A stretch of 64,000 nt of DNA, taken from Opisthorchis felineus. Lineage: Eukaryota; Platyhelminthes; Trematoda; Opisthorchiida; Opisthorchiidae. Positions 1-10,559 of this stretch are shown here, piece after piece. Location: positions 118,654 through 182,653 of the forward strand of contig SJOL01008458.1 in assembly GCA_004794785.1 (NCBI GenBank). Direction: 5' to 3'. The stretch's first letter is position 1. Every line of letters begins with the position of its first letter. The translations under genes and the position numbers were made by a program. The notes beneath the pieces were generated by a model, which saw only the letters and a program-made list of their open reading frames with translations, was not told where the DNA came from and did not search any database.

Positions 1-340
1 AAAAAATGGGCAACCAAAGCTAAATAAAACAGAGATAGCTCTCGCATCCAATCCGTTCAGTCTGCTTGTACGTAAATATCGTACTACGTTGTGTCAAATC
101 CCCCTGGATAACGGGATTGATTGTTCTCAACTGTCGAACCATGACCGCTAAATTTGAAGTTGCCTTGACAACCGCATATACGGACGCAGTTGTTCTCTAC
201 GAATGTCTAATGAGTAGGCTTGAAAAGATTGGCTTTGGTTTGAAATTTATGTTTCATGACGAAATGGTTACGTGTTATAAGTGGTTGTCGCATTTTGCGC
301 AATGCAATAAAATGTCCAATAAGTGACCCATAAAATAGGG

Positions 341-628
341 CTATCTAATACTTAGGGGCAACCTAAAAATATGAACATTTCCGGCAATGAATTTGTTCCA
401 GCAAGCCCGCAGAGCCGAAGAATCGTCCCAAAGTGACAGTGGGTTGCCACATGGTGTATCATCTTTCTTGGTCTTTTCCCTTTTCTCATTCCTATTCACG
501 ACTGTGGAGTTGAACAGGTTCCAGTCAACGCCATTTGTGTTTGAGCCACCCATGACCACATATTTTCTGGGAACTACCGCTTCAAATAGACAAGCAAATT
601 CAGCCTTATTAGAACGGCCTCCGTTAGA
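341..628. other. Ambiguous coding-like segment at the left edge
   Basis: Both strands are open. On minus: GGRSNKAEFACLFEAVVPRK, then YVVMGGSNTNGVDWNLFNST and a Lys-rich stretch, ending at TAG. On plus (387-646): a frame ending exactly at a donor-like CTAAT|GTGAGT. The minus peptide looks more globular. The strand cannot be settled by eye. Confidence 0.22.
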
Positions 629-1229
629 AATACTGGCTCATCTAATGTGAGTGATTTTGAAAACCAAAGTTGTATGAGCTGGGCTAGATGTGGGGTCGTT
701 CAATACACAAAGCACAATTACTCTGTGTACAGAACATTATGCTTAATGCACTCACGAGGTATGTGGGCAGTCACTGTTTAGTTTTCTAACATACAGTTTC
801 ATTGTTCCGAAGAGTTTGTTTTGGTGGTTGGCCCAAATAAAGCCTAAAACGAAGTGTTAATCCATGCTAATGCCAAAAAGAAACCTGAAAATATAATTTC
901 CAGTAGGATTTCGTTCCAAAATGTTCCTCTTGAATGCTAATCGCATGAGAACCAAAGTGCTTGCATGTGACTGACAGTGAGGTGTATGCAAAACTAAACA
1001 ATTTGAGAACTGCAAAGATAAAGTTGGCTTGGGCATAATGATTTTAGCAATGTGGTACAAATATATGCACTTAACAAAATATAATAAACGTTAAACGGTT
1101 TTGTACTGCATCTTGTTAGGTGAAAACAATCCCTAGTTTGTCGAAGACGGCCGATTTCTGTTACCACCTAAATGGTAAATAGCAAACTGTGGATGGTGTT
1201 TTGCACAGTACAACCTCATCGCATTCGAC

Positions 1230-1239
1230 TTTATTTATT
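1230..1239 (-). terminator. Tandem AATAAA polyadenylation signal, gene C
   Basis: AATAAATAAA on the minus strand, about 210 nt downstream of the gene C stop codon. Confidence 0.4.
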
Positions 1240-1450
1240 GGCGTCTAATGAGGACATAATAAAGTTACAGGGCCTTTGTCCAAACATCATTTGGCAAGGT
1301 AAATCTCTTGACATCAGTTCTCTACCAGATTTTCCATAGGCTTGGACGTTCTTCAGCAAGCCAATGTAAGTCCTTTCGGAAGTCTGTCTAATGACATTCT
1401 TTTCTATTTGGTCCGTGAGCAGTCACCCGAAACTCGAGGATATAATTCGG

Positions 1451-1665
1451 CTACGATGCATTCGATCGCGTAAAGGCACGTGTCGACGGTGCCCGTTCTT
1501 TCTTGACCAACGACTTATAGATTTCGTCAGAAATCCCTGGGATACTCCTAATGAATTCATTTGCTTTTTGCACGGTTGTCGAAGCGATTTCGAACACCTC
1601 ACGGGAAACTGGAAATTCATGAGTGTGTTGCACAGGTCTATAACGTTGACAGTAACAGGAAACAC
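1451..1665 (-). CDS. Gene C, terminal exon
   Basis: Acceptor AATATTAG|GT (weak pyrimidine tract) continues gene C in phase 1: VSCYCQRYRPVQHTHEFPVS, then EVFEIASTTVQKANEFIRSI and DEIYKSLVKKERAPSTRAF, to a TAG at 1451. With this exon gene C would encode about 124 residues. AATAAATAAA about 210 nt downstream supports a 3' end here. The opposite strand also has a 92-codon open frame, so chance cannot be excluded. Confidence 0.36.
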
Positions 1666-1969
1666 CTAATATTCCTCCGTGACGGTGAACTGTTCTGCAC
1701 CACCAAACGTATGGGTTTTCAAAGGTGACCCAATGAACAAGTAATTTATGACAACAGCGTTGTGTCTATGTGGACACGAAGCTTAGTCTTCTCAGCGGAT
1801 GCTTTGTGACGACGGGAGGTCAGTAAAACCGTAGTTTTCAAATTTGATTTTCAAATGCGTTCTTTCGATCCGTTTCTTCTAAAAATTTTCCTCTTCAAAG
1901 AAACTCGAAAGGTTGAAAGTACAGCTACTTCCTAGCTCACCAACTGGTTTTGTTTCAGTATACAGAGGA

Positions 1970-2060
1970 CCACCAGGCCTAGGTAGTTGAGCGGTTAACG
2001 TCGCGGATTTTGTTTTAAACAAAGAGATTCTATTCATCCACAGACGCCCTTACATTGGCT
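1970..2060 (+). repeat. tRNA-like SINE fragment
   Basis: GGTAGTTGAGCGGTTAAC resembles a tRNA A box with D-loop (RNA polymerase III promoter). The B box is not clear. No tRNA cloverleaf can be formed. Confidence 0.35.
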
Positions 2061-2244
2061 ACCGACGACTTTGGCAAAACAGTACAACTGTTGATTGACA
2101 AATACCATACCTTAGACACTAAACCACTTGTCGTATGCTCATGGTACTCGAGGTCGTCCACATTTAGTGAAAAATGATAACAGCCTAGATAGCATCACTC
2201 GCTGTGATATCATTATTGTGTCTGAATACGGGTAAATCACACTG

Positions 2245-2420
2245 ACGGGCACCTGCTCGTGGCCTAACGGTTAAGAGTTCAAACTACTAGTCAAGAGGTC
2301 AGAGCTGTCTTAAGCTTCATGAGCTGCGCACTACCGATAATTCCCAATAGGGTTGGAAAGACTGTACAACCCTTCTCGGATTTTCGGCATGCATAGGCGT
2401 TACCTACCGGACGAAACCTC
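2245..2420 (+). repeat. tRNA-like SINE fragment
   Basis: GTGGCCTAACGGTTAAG is a good A-box match (tRNA-Leu/Ser-like). A degenerate B-box region lies about 45 nt on, followed by an unrelated body. Probably a decayed tRNA-derived SINE. Confidence 0.4.
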
Positions 2421-2429
2421 CATTGAATG

Positions 2430-3700
2430 TCACTTCTATTGTTGTTTGTAAACTCAATAAGCCCTGTATACTTTCCAGAAATTTATGCGAAAGTTGTTCC
2501 GCTTTTGTGTTGTTCAAAATAACAGCTTTACACGGGCTACTTCATTGTACCCCACACAATTTTGAACGTCATTTTAGTGGCATGGGCAAGCAGAATAGAT
2601 TTGTGGTCAAATATCTGGGTGATGAAGGGTAATCTCACTGATAGTACCATGCTAACCAGAGCAAAAATTGTTTTTTGTCAAACGTTTTTGAGGGGAAGAA
2701 TCGCAGTTTTAGTCAGAGTTAGCAGCATGACGCCAACATACCGCAAAATGCAACTGGAAACTCTGAGTGAGCATCCCTTGACATTTCAGCTCCTCTGTCT
2801 TCATGGGCCTGTTTCAAAACAAACAGGGAAATACTCACCTTCAATGTTGAACTTCCAACATCAGTTCGCGTCAGTTTCATTCACTTGTGATTTGCTAAGC
2901 GTCATAATATAGGCTTAACCTCCATCTGTCGGCCTTCATCGAAGTGACTTCTCTCTATTCCTATTCCCCAGGAAAACCTCCATTTCCAGCTCTAAAACCG
3001 AATACGTTGCGAACGTTTTTGCAATCTTTGGGACAATTAGCCAGAAACGTTACTTGAAATGTTACCCCAAGTAATGCTGTTTACTCCGGCCTCACTTCAG
3101 GCCCATTTGATTTCAGGCGAATTCTTACGTTCGTTGGAACGTAGTATATTCGCAGAGGCAGCGAATCCTACTAGCTAATTTTGATGAAGGTTGGTAGCAA
3201 CGCAACTGTAGACTGTGGACTGAAAGCACCACCCGCTTTGTTCGTGTGCATCGCCCATGTTGCGTGCAGCTCAAGGGCAATTATATATCGAATGAATGAA
3301 GCGTCCAAGTTGGCGTCCGCAATTTTTCAAAGCGAACCATGATGTTTCAAGATTTCTTTGCATGCGAAATCCACCAAAAATTTATTGGGTAAATGTCATT
3401 GGATTTAGGTTTTGAGTATTTTAGAAGAGCACAGGAAAGATTGACAAAAAATTGGTTGATCAATTCCGTGTCCCATACGATGATAAGCTAAGAGGGTTTT
3501 CGAAATTCTTCAGGCATTGGCCTGCCCTTTAACTTCTAAGATGTTGCACGCCTAAATATAAACCTGCTTGCGGCAATCATGCACTTTGATTAGGAATTTA
3601 TCTCACTCCAAGCTGCAACAAGCTGCCTGAGCATTGTTCCGGTTCACTTAATCGACACGAGACTGGTGTGTGGTATTGTTGGGAGTAAATATGGAAGAAG
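2430..3700. other. Gene C intron, no further gene supported
   Basis: Contains a 116-codon plus-strand frame (2562-2912) without splice signals or motifs. On minus it contains a short MKLTRTDVGSSTLK frame ending at a consensus donor (CATTGAAG|GTGAGT, about 2838); its phase does not fit gene C. Confidence 0.4.
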
Positions 3701-3712
3701 GTACACACTTAC

Positions 3713-3757
3713 CTGACTTAAACTGCGATTTGAAAAATTGTGCGCAAAAACGTTGTG
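3713..3757 (-). CDS. Gene C, third exon (45 bp)
   Basis: Acceptor ATAACATCTTCAG|CA and a consensus donor GTCAG|GTAAGTG. In the phase set by the preceding exon it reads QRFCAQFFKSQFKS and leaves in phase 1. Length is a multiple of three. Two frames are open, so the phase argument rather than the peptide decides. Confidence 0.38.
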
Positions 3758-4385
3758 CTGAAGATGTTATATTTTCAAATTACTCTGATGGTTCGCTTAC
3801 AGAATTCCCGAACAGCTCTCTTAATAACCTTGAAAAGCACCCTCAGACCGCAGGAAAACTGTGTACAAATGTCAATAATTATACTGTAAGCGAACACTGT
3901 TGACGTGATTCTTTTTACCTTATGATTTTTCAGGCTGTTTTTAAGAAGTACAACGCACACCACCAAAACAAGTTTTTCCAGGAGAAACCCTCTCCATTAA
4001 GAGAACAGTTTGCAATGGCGCCGCAAACTTTGCCTTCTGGTCATCTGGTCGTCGTCAGGTCATGCATTGTCATGCTCCGGCATACACTAAGTACTTCACG
4101 TACGTATCCTTTTAAAGTAGACACAAACCGATCATTGTAGTGGCGCGAACATGGGAAACGAAGTTGTGAAGAAAATATGCATTTCTTATACAGTTACCTC
4201 AGTCGACCGTTTATTTCCTTGGCATGCAAATCTACGAAAAGTCTTCTAATGTTTCGACGACGTTTGAAGACAGTGATTCGACAACTAACTAATACGCCAA
4301 CATTAGTTCACCGGAGAATGTGTATGTACTATAGTAGCACGAATAATGCAGTTTGTACTGTGTTGGAATATTGGTAGCTTGAGTG

Positions 4386-4524
4386 CATTCACTGGTAATG
4401 ATCAGGTAGCTGAGGATCTGTTCACTAAGCTTGGCAACTGATTTGCAGTCGTTTCGTCACCACGCAAATCACTTGCCAAGCTCGGCGTACAGATCAAAAG
4501 CCACCTGATCAATTACCAATGAAT
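4386..4524. repeat. 139-bp near-perfect palindrome (foldback element)
   Basis: The left half begins CATTCACTGGTAATGATCAG and the right half ends with its near-exact inverse (CTGATCAATTACCAATGAAT). Matching continues inward through GATCTGT, AAGCTTGGCAA and TGATTTGC to a centre near 4455 containing CGTTTCGTCACC. There is no internal open frame or tRNA box. It resembles a MITE-like foldback element or a cruciform-prone palindrome, and lies in gene C intron 2. Confidence 0.65.
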
Positions 4525-5559
4525 AACGCAGTTCAGATGATGGCGTATCCATGGCTTACACAATGCACCTTTCAAAATTGAAGCCAATCTATTTTGAAAA
4601 GCGGAAAAGAACTGTAAAGCTTCTTCATTCTAGTTGGGAATCATCTGCGATGCTATTTCATGAAACTCCAGATACCTTCGACTATACGGAAGAAACGGTG
4701 CTTCTTGGGTCTTCAGCATAGAATGGCATCACTTATAGGATGAAATCTGCTCGCACAGGCAACAAACACATATTGACGACTAACAAGAATGCAAGTGAAG
4801 GTATGAAAGCAGACCAATTCCAAGAATGCTGGAAAAATCACTGTGTACTTCACCCTATTGATGAGATTGTGCGAAGAAATTGGGCATTCAGTTCCTGACC
4901 ATTCTTACTGCCTAGTAGGCGAGATTTGTTTCAGGCATGATCATGATCAGGCATGATAATGTGAAATACAAACGGATTGGATTTTTGATTAGACTGCTAT
5001 TCGCTTGTCCTATGAAACCCGGGATCTCGCCGATCTCTTTAGCAGGAATCTCTTCTGCGGTGGAAACTATTTTATCCGGATACTACCGATGGTTCGTAGT
5101 CGAAAGATGATTGGTGTGTTTTACAGTTAGAGACCATTCTACTGACTAGTTCATTTACTGCTTTGTCAGCTGATGAATTGGAAGTCAAACCCATGAAATT
5201 GTTTACCTCTAGGGTGTTTCCACCGCACGGTTTTACGTAGAAGAACGCTGAGGAAACAAATTATTTTCTGACAATAAAAGGGAATCTACATCACACAAAG
5301 TGTACAGAGTTAACGCCAGCTTCGGATTGATTGTTGCTTAACCGTTGCTTCAGAAAACGCCGTTCCAATTCATTTGATATTTATGGACTGAAACGAATGG
5401 GATACGGATAAAAAAGTATGTGCGTAATTTTATGGTATGAATTTGAATTGGAAGGCATCAGGTTTGTTGTGGTCATTTATTACTCTTAGGCTAACCATCC
5501 GTAAAGCATCAGATTATGCACCATAGCAAAGCACTTGTAAATAAATACTTTGGGTCTGA

Positions 5560-5740
5560 AGCTGACAAGATGTTTGTGTACAATGGTCACTATACAGAAG
5601 ACCTTCGGCCTCTGAGACCTTGAGTTCAACACCTCAAGTAATGAGGTCAGATAGGTCATTTCCCTCTTTTCAGCTGAGCCCTATAGGATCAATTATAACT
5701 AAGTATAAGGAGCCAGTCATCTGTGCAGCTTACCGACACT
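5560..5740 (+). repeat. Possible SINE fragment
   Basis: GACCTTCGGCCTCTGAGACC followed by TTGAGTTCAACACC, which resembles a tRNA B box. Weak evidence. Confidence 0.22.
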
Positions 5741-5748
5741 CGAGTCCT

Positions 5749-5942
5749 TCATAAGGATTGACGGCCTCTTGCATGAATACGGTGATATTTTTCCCCACCA
5801 TATTTTGAAATTTCAATAGCAAAGACTAACAGCTCCCCTAAATTTTCGACTGTTATTGATAAACTTGCGTACTTTGACTCACTTTTCCGTTTATAAAGAC
5901 CTTCTAAGTGATGGATTACCATATCGCTTGTATGACGCTGCT
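5749..5942 (-). CDS. Gene C, second exon (or alternative terminal exon)
   Basis: Acceptor GCTTGACAG|AG enters in phase 1 and gives Glu at the junction, then QRHTSDMVIHHLEGLYKRK. A donor GGAAAA|GTGAGT at 5883 closes it in phase 1. If this donor is not used, the frame continues SESKYASLSITVENLGELLV... to a TGA at 5749. That would make this a terminal exon and the protein about 80 residues. Both readings look protein-like. No family recognised. Confidence 0.45.
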
Positions 5943-6230
5943 CTGTCAAGCTTGATACCTCTCCAAAGTAACGAATTTAGTAGGACGGCACTTCTTTTCA
6001 TTTAAAACCGGTACAACATAAAGTTGAGTACACCAAGAATAGAGCATACTGTCTAACCTACGTGAATTGCTTGACTAAACATGTTTGCAGATAAAGGAAT
6101 GTGAAACCACCAAGTTCATCCAGCCCATTGTATGTGAGTTTCTGATGATAAATGTGGCAGACGTAGAGATCTGAAAACACTATGCAAGGTGAAAGATCTA
6201 ACCTGTTGAAAAAAACACAAATACACTTAC

Positions 6231-6282
6231 CGTGGAGCCATTCAACGAACTCTTTGACGACAGGATGTTTGGTTGAATCCAT
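6231..6282 (-). CDS. Gene C, first coding exon (small unrecognised protein)
   Basis: ATG at 6282 followed by 17 codons, MDSTKHPVVKEFVEWLH, and a strong donor CCACG|GTAAGT (phase 1). The start is preceded by GACT rather than a strong initiation context. The next three candidate exons all continue in compatible phases, which is the main support for the gene. Confidence 0.45.
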
Positions 6283-7094
6283 AGTCAATCAAAAGAAGCA
6301 AGGGGATTAGGATCCCCAAAAAAGCAAAGCAAATTCCGAGAATTTCGCCTGTTTTGGGAGAACCACAAAACAAAGAAACGCGAATGAACCAGGATTTCAA
6401 ATTTGTACACTGACTCGCGCACAGCTGTGCAATTTGTTTGCCGTACATGCGTGTCTGATACGTACATCTACCTAAGGGAGGATGAGGATTTTACCAGTTA
6501 TCTGTAATCCTTCAGTACTGCTGAGTGCCATCTTTTAAACAGTTCAGTTGTGGTGAGTTTACGGTGGGCATTTTGCCCGACGATTTAGCCGATTTCAGAA
6601 CGCGCTTTCTGATCCAGCAGTAAAAATCTGTGAACGCTACACATAACATTGTTCTTAAACGACACAAGTAGCTCCACTAACAAATTTTGACGACTGAGAC
6701 TGTCAATATACACCGGATAGTTGTAAACTTAATCCGCTCATTTTCGCCCGAAAATTTCTTAGTCTGAGTAAGTTTTGTGTCGCTAACGCTCGACTCTCAC
6801 GTTTATTATTGTCCTCCCAAATTGCAGTTGATCCGGAAAATTCACGGAAACTGTGACTGCAGGATTCTACTAGACGTAGCAAAGAATGTGTAGAATAACC
6901 TGATGTTTATACTCATCCATTCATTTATACAGGCTCTTTGAAAGACTGGAATGTTTATTGTTGGCAGGCAAATTTGTAATTTTGGACAACTCTTAAATAA
7001 GTAATTCACTTCAAAGATTACTCAGCATCTTCACGTGGCCCAATATGGAGCATTTCTGTTAATAGTATTTTAGTTTCCGAATGAACCAATAAAT

Positions 7095-7573
7095 TTCATA
7101 CTCACATCACTCCCGTTTGAACGGTCGTCTTCGTGTCCTGGAGTAATTATTCTGGTGCGTCCACACCAAAGGAAGGAAGCACTGGGCTCGAGCTTCGCTC
7201 TTATTAGAGCACATCAGCAGTGCATATTAAATGGCCGTGCCTAGGTTTGAACTTCGGACATGCGAGGCGAGCGTGTTACAACTACTCCACCAGCGCACGT
7301 TGGACGCACCTGAATTTTGACGTCTGAACGGGCGAACGTGTTCACGCTTGCGCGATGTGATTGGTGTGCCCGACTCATCATCGAACGACGACGCCTCGCA
7401 TGTCAGGTGTCCGGAGTTCATCCCCCGGCACGGCCATTGGACATGCACTGCTGATGAGCTCTAATAAGAGTGAAAATCGAGTCCAGTGCTTCCTCCCTTT
7501 GGTGTGGACTCACCAGAATAATTACGCCAGGACAGGAAGACGACTGTTCAAACGGGAGTGATGTGAGCATGAA
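7095..7573. repeat. Head-to-head inverted tRNA-SINE-like pair (copy 1)
   Basis: The left arm (7095-7300) is largely the reverse complement of the right arm (about 7385-7573), around an 85-bp spacer. The ends are TTTCATACTCACATCACTCC and its inverse near 7555-7573. Read on the minus strand, the left arm contains GTGGAGTAGTTGTAACACGC, a 'CGCCTCGCATGTC' anticodon-arm-like stretch and AAGTTCAAACC (B box), that is, a tRNA-like head. A tail with CTAATAAGAG and CAGTGCTTCC follows. The spacer contains TGATTGGTGTGCCCGAC. A second diverged copy with the same arm-spacer-arm order lies at about 62985-63605. It sits between genes B and C. Confidence 0.7.
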
Positions 7574-7734
7574 TAATGCATATCCCGCAAACCCAACAAC
7601 AGAATCAATAAATGCCCAATTTTAATGGTTGTGTTAGGTGGCGAGTTATTGCACTTCACAGGCTTTAAAGCGACTGCTGTGATCCGCATTTATCCAAACT
7701 CTGTGACCATAAAAATGCTGGAACAAACAATTTT

Positions 7735-7902
7735 CTACAGCGGATCTTCATTGGGCTGTTCCATTTCATCCTTCTTTATTACGTTAATGAGCGCTGCGGG
7801 GTAGTCCATATGTAAGGTAAGCCCTAAAGCAGGACTTCGACGCCATGCATCACTGACCAGGGGATTGGGATAAATTAAATAAACGCCCGTATTACCGATC
7901 AC
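7735..7902 (-). CDS. Gene B, terminal exon
   Basis: Acceptor CTGTTGGTACAG|GTG, phase 0, 55 codons and a TAG stop: VIGNTGVYLIYPNPLVSDAW, then RRSPALGLTLHMDYPAALIN, ending in an acidic tail KKDEMEQPNEDPL. An ATTAAA variant signal follows at 7626-7621. The intron before it is only 74 bp. The stop, acidic tail and downstream signal mark the gene's 3' end about 1.4 kb before the gene C start codon. Confidence 0.58.
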   Translation of the reverse strand: MIGNTGVYLIYPNPLVSDAWRRSPALGLTLHMDYPAALINVIKKDEMEQPNEDPL

Positions 7903-7976
7903 CTGTACCAACAGTTTCACAGAGGTTTGAAATTTCACTCACCGAACGGATTAAGCACCGTGTCCAGGGAAGTTAC

Positions 7977-8034
7977 CTGATGTGTCATAAGGTAGTTTGA
8001 ATCAGCCTCTAATTGAATGGTGAATGAAACCAGC
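7977..8034 (-). CDS. Gene B, penultimate exon
   Basis: Acceptor TTTACTATATTCCAG|G enters in phase 2, as required by the preceding exon. The codons read LVSFTIQLEADSNYLMTHQ, to donor CATCAG|GTAACT in phase 0. A stronger-looking alternative donor lies 34 bp further on (TTCG|GTGAGT at 7943), extending the frame by SLDTVLNPF, but its phase does not match the last exon's acceptor. The 7977 donor is therefore preferred. Use of the alternative donor would change the C-terminus. Confidence 0.52.
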
Positions 8035-8039
8035 CTGGA

Positions 8040-9870
8040 ATATAGTAAACGACAAGAAGACAGTGTAAAACATGGTGAATATATCTGATGGATGGATGGT
8101 TGCCAAAAAATCGAACAGATTTGAATATGATCATTCTTTTTCCCATATTTATGCTGACAAAGGGTTTCTTCCAGATTAGGAATGTGTAATCCTGTAACAT
8201 GCTCATATTCAGGTAGGTGAGCTAAAGAGATACTTTGTGGTTGCTGGGGGCACAAATGACTGACGGTCAAAAAGCATCGTCTTGTACTCTATAATATCTG
8301 TGAATGAGCAAATGCACACTTTAAGGTGTGGTATACAATTACAATCATTCGTTATTCTGAGACTAACACTGCCGCAAGATTCAGTTTGGACCTGTGAAAT
8401 ACGTCACCATTATGACGAAATCGGTGGAAACTTCATTGTGATTCAATTAAGAATATAAAAAACATGGCCATAAAATATGATCAGCCATAAAAAGCATTTG
8501 GCCGCAAGTGGGCCACCAATCTCGGTTACTTTCTGTCAGGAAAGTCAGATTTCTGAAAATAACTCCAGAATGCCCGAAACCTACTAAGACCCTGAAAATC
8601 AACCAAAATCTCTATAGGGAAGCCGGCACGCATCCAGGCCGGTCAATCAGTCAATCAACCAATCAATCAACCACTCAATTCAGCAACAGTCTGGAATGGT
8701 GAAAAGTAAAAATTCAAATAGCGCGAGTTCCCTTGTAACTGTCGTACTTGCTTGTTTTCAGTAAAGCTGTGTTACTTGTTGGCTAGTCTTTTTCCGGTGC
8801 AAAGGCACCGGAGAGGTGACAGCAGTGAGATATAACATTTTCGGAGTTGTGTCCGGGGCTGTTAGTGAGCAAGGCGATATGTGCTGGTGTTTAGAAATGA
8901 AAAATTCTGGCAACTCGTGTTTGTGTAGTGTATGTCTTAAGTAATAAGCAGACTGTCGAAATGGCTCACATAAGATCCCTAAATGGGCTTCACTGTAGGT
9001 GTCTAGCAAATTCAGGGAAACCTACTCAGGAGAGAGGCGCAAAATAGTATTATCCAATTTATTATTAATTATTTTTATTTCATTGACGGAAGGTATCACC
9101 TTTCTTGACCAAATCACTAACCGCCCTACCGTGGATTCTCACTGAGGGACTCAACAAAGAACTTTTGCAATCCAATTACGAAAGCTTTCACAAGAAAGGA
9201 CACCGAAGCCAATTTTCTGAGCAGTTATTGAGAGGTTCGAGCAAACTTACGGTTGGTAAGGCACCTATAAATCTCCGAGTACAGGTTTTGACCATAGAAG
9301 CTGATGCACCAATACTGAATTGACACAGACGCCTTAAACTGCACACAGTTGATGCCTATCGGATTCAAAGTGAAGGAGCTCGCCACACTTGTTCGCAAAC
9401 GTTTTAGTTATACTTTCACTGATAGTTGCACTTTGGACTCTTGGTTACCTCGCAATGATCTACAGAAGTGTCACCTAGAGAATCTCTCCTCAATGCCTTG
9501 AGTTTAATCTCCTGTTCATGGTGCATTCGTTCCCCTTCTGCTTCATCACTATGGGCTACTTCATTCATCTACTAACCAATAACGATTAAAATTGGCGCTG
9601 TTTTCTACGGCTGAGAAGTGAACTGCCTCTGTTTAGGTTAAGGACCTTGGTTAGCGCTGTTTATGCATGAGAGCTTTCACACACATCTGAGGCTATTAGT
9701 TGATCACAGTGTAAAGTCTCATCGGCCCGTGGTTGGGGTGAGCCATCATATGTGTTTGTAATTTTTCGAAAAAATGACAGATTGATCTTCGTTTAGCCCA
9801 ACAACGATATGTTTTGTAGCTCTTATTACAACGGTATTGTTAGATGTATGGCAAACTCAATCATTAATTG
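8040..9870. other. Gene B intron, AT-rich, no gene seen
   Basis: Apart from the CAAT microsatellite, only short unsupported frames. Confidence 0.5.
8643..8680 (+). repeat. Imperfect (CAAT)n microsatellite
   Basis: CAATCAGTCAATCAACCAATC and on, in a gene B intron. Confidence 0.6.
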
Positions 9871-9879
9871 CTACCCTAC

Positions 9880-10553
9880 CCAGTTGGATGAATCCTTGAA
9901 ATATTTCCTTCGGAAAACTGGAAAGCTTCGATGATTGGTCGGTTTGAAGATACAATTGCATTCATGCTATCCACAAATAATTCAAGCCTTTGAAGTGATG
10001 CAGCAATCTGCTTTCCAATCTCCACAAGCCAGTCATGAAACTTCTCCTCGAGCCCCATTTGTGAACGACCATCACATAGATCTGATGAATGACTTTTTCC
10101 AAACCGATCCGAAGGGCCTAGTTCCTGCCTGTCCTGCAAATTCTCACGACTCTGGGGGCCTTCGACCCTAGGCTTGAGTTGCATGCGTTTTGCTGACAAA
10201 GGACGTAGATATTTCCGCAGAACGTCCTTTAACTGGGAACCCGAGGTGGAAGTTGCAAATAATAAGTGGATCAGCTGCAACTCAAGTAGATTGGATTTGG
10301 AAGTTTCCGCATATTGTTCTACCATATCCGCTCTCGTTTTCCCGTAGTGATTATCAACACTGAAACCATGTGACATCTGTCCAAATAGAATGGTTTTACG
10401 ACGGATGTCCTCTTCACTGATATTGGTTCTGAAATCATCTTCGATGCTGATGTTGCAATGTAAAATGTTCCCTGTGTAGAGCTGCTCTGCCCGTGGCAGT
10501 GCACACAGATCTTCGTAGAAACTTGATGAAGTGTTCACTAGTGATCTGATGTG
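9880..10553 (-). CDS. Gene B, large exon (about 224 codons), unrecognised
   Basis: Acceptor GACCAGCTCTTTGCAG|CAC and donor CAACTGG|GTAGGG. The long open frame begins HIRSLVNTSSSFYEDLCALP and contains LQLIHLLFATSTSGSQLKDV, then a charged linker. It ends with a helical-looking segment, EEKFHDWLVEIGKQIAASLQ then RLELFVDSMNAIVSSNRPII. It is soluble-looking and mostly alpha-helical in character, with no membrane segment or signal peptide. It enters in phase 0 and leaves in phase 2, matching exons on both sides. I do not recognise the family; a cytoskeletal, centrosomal or trafficking adaptor is possible but only a guess. Confidence 0.68.
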
Positions 10554-10559
10554 CTGCAA

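Noticed and set aside
2562..2912. 116-codon plus-strand frame
   Set aside because: Antisense within the gene C region, no signals; composition unremarkable.
7227..7448. Minus- and plus-strand open frames across the 7.1-7.6 kb repeat
   Set aside because: Generated by the inverted SINE pair; no protein similarity.
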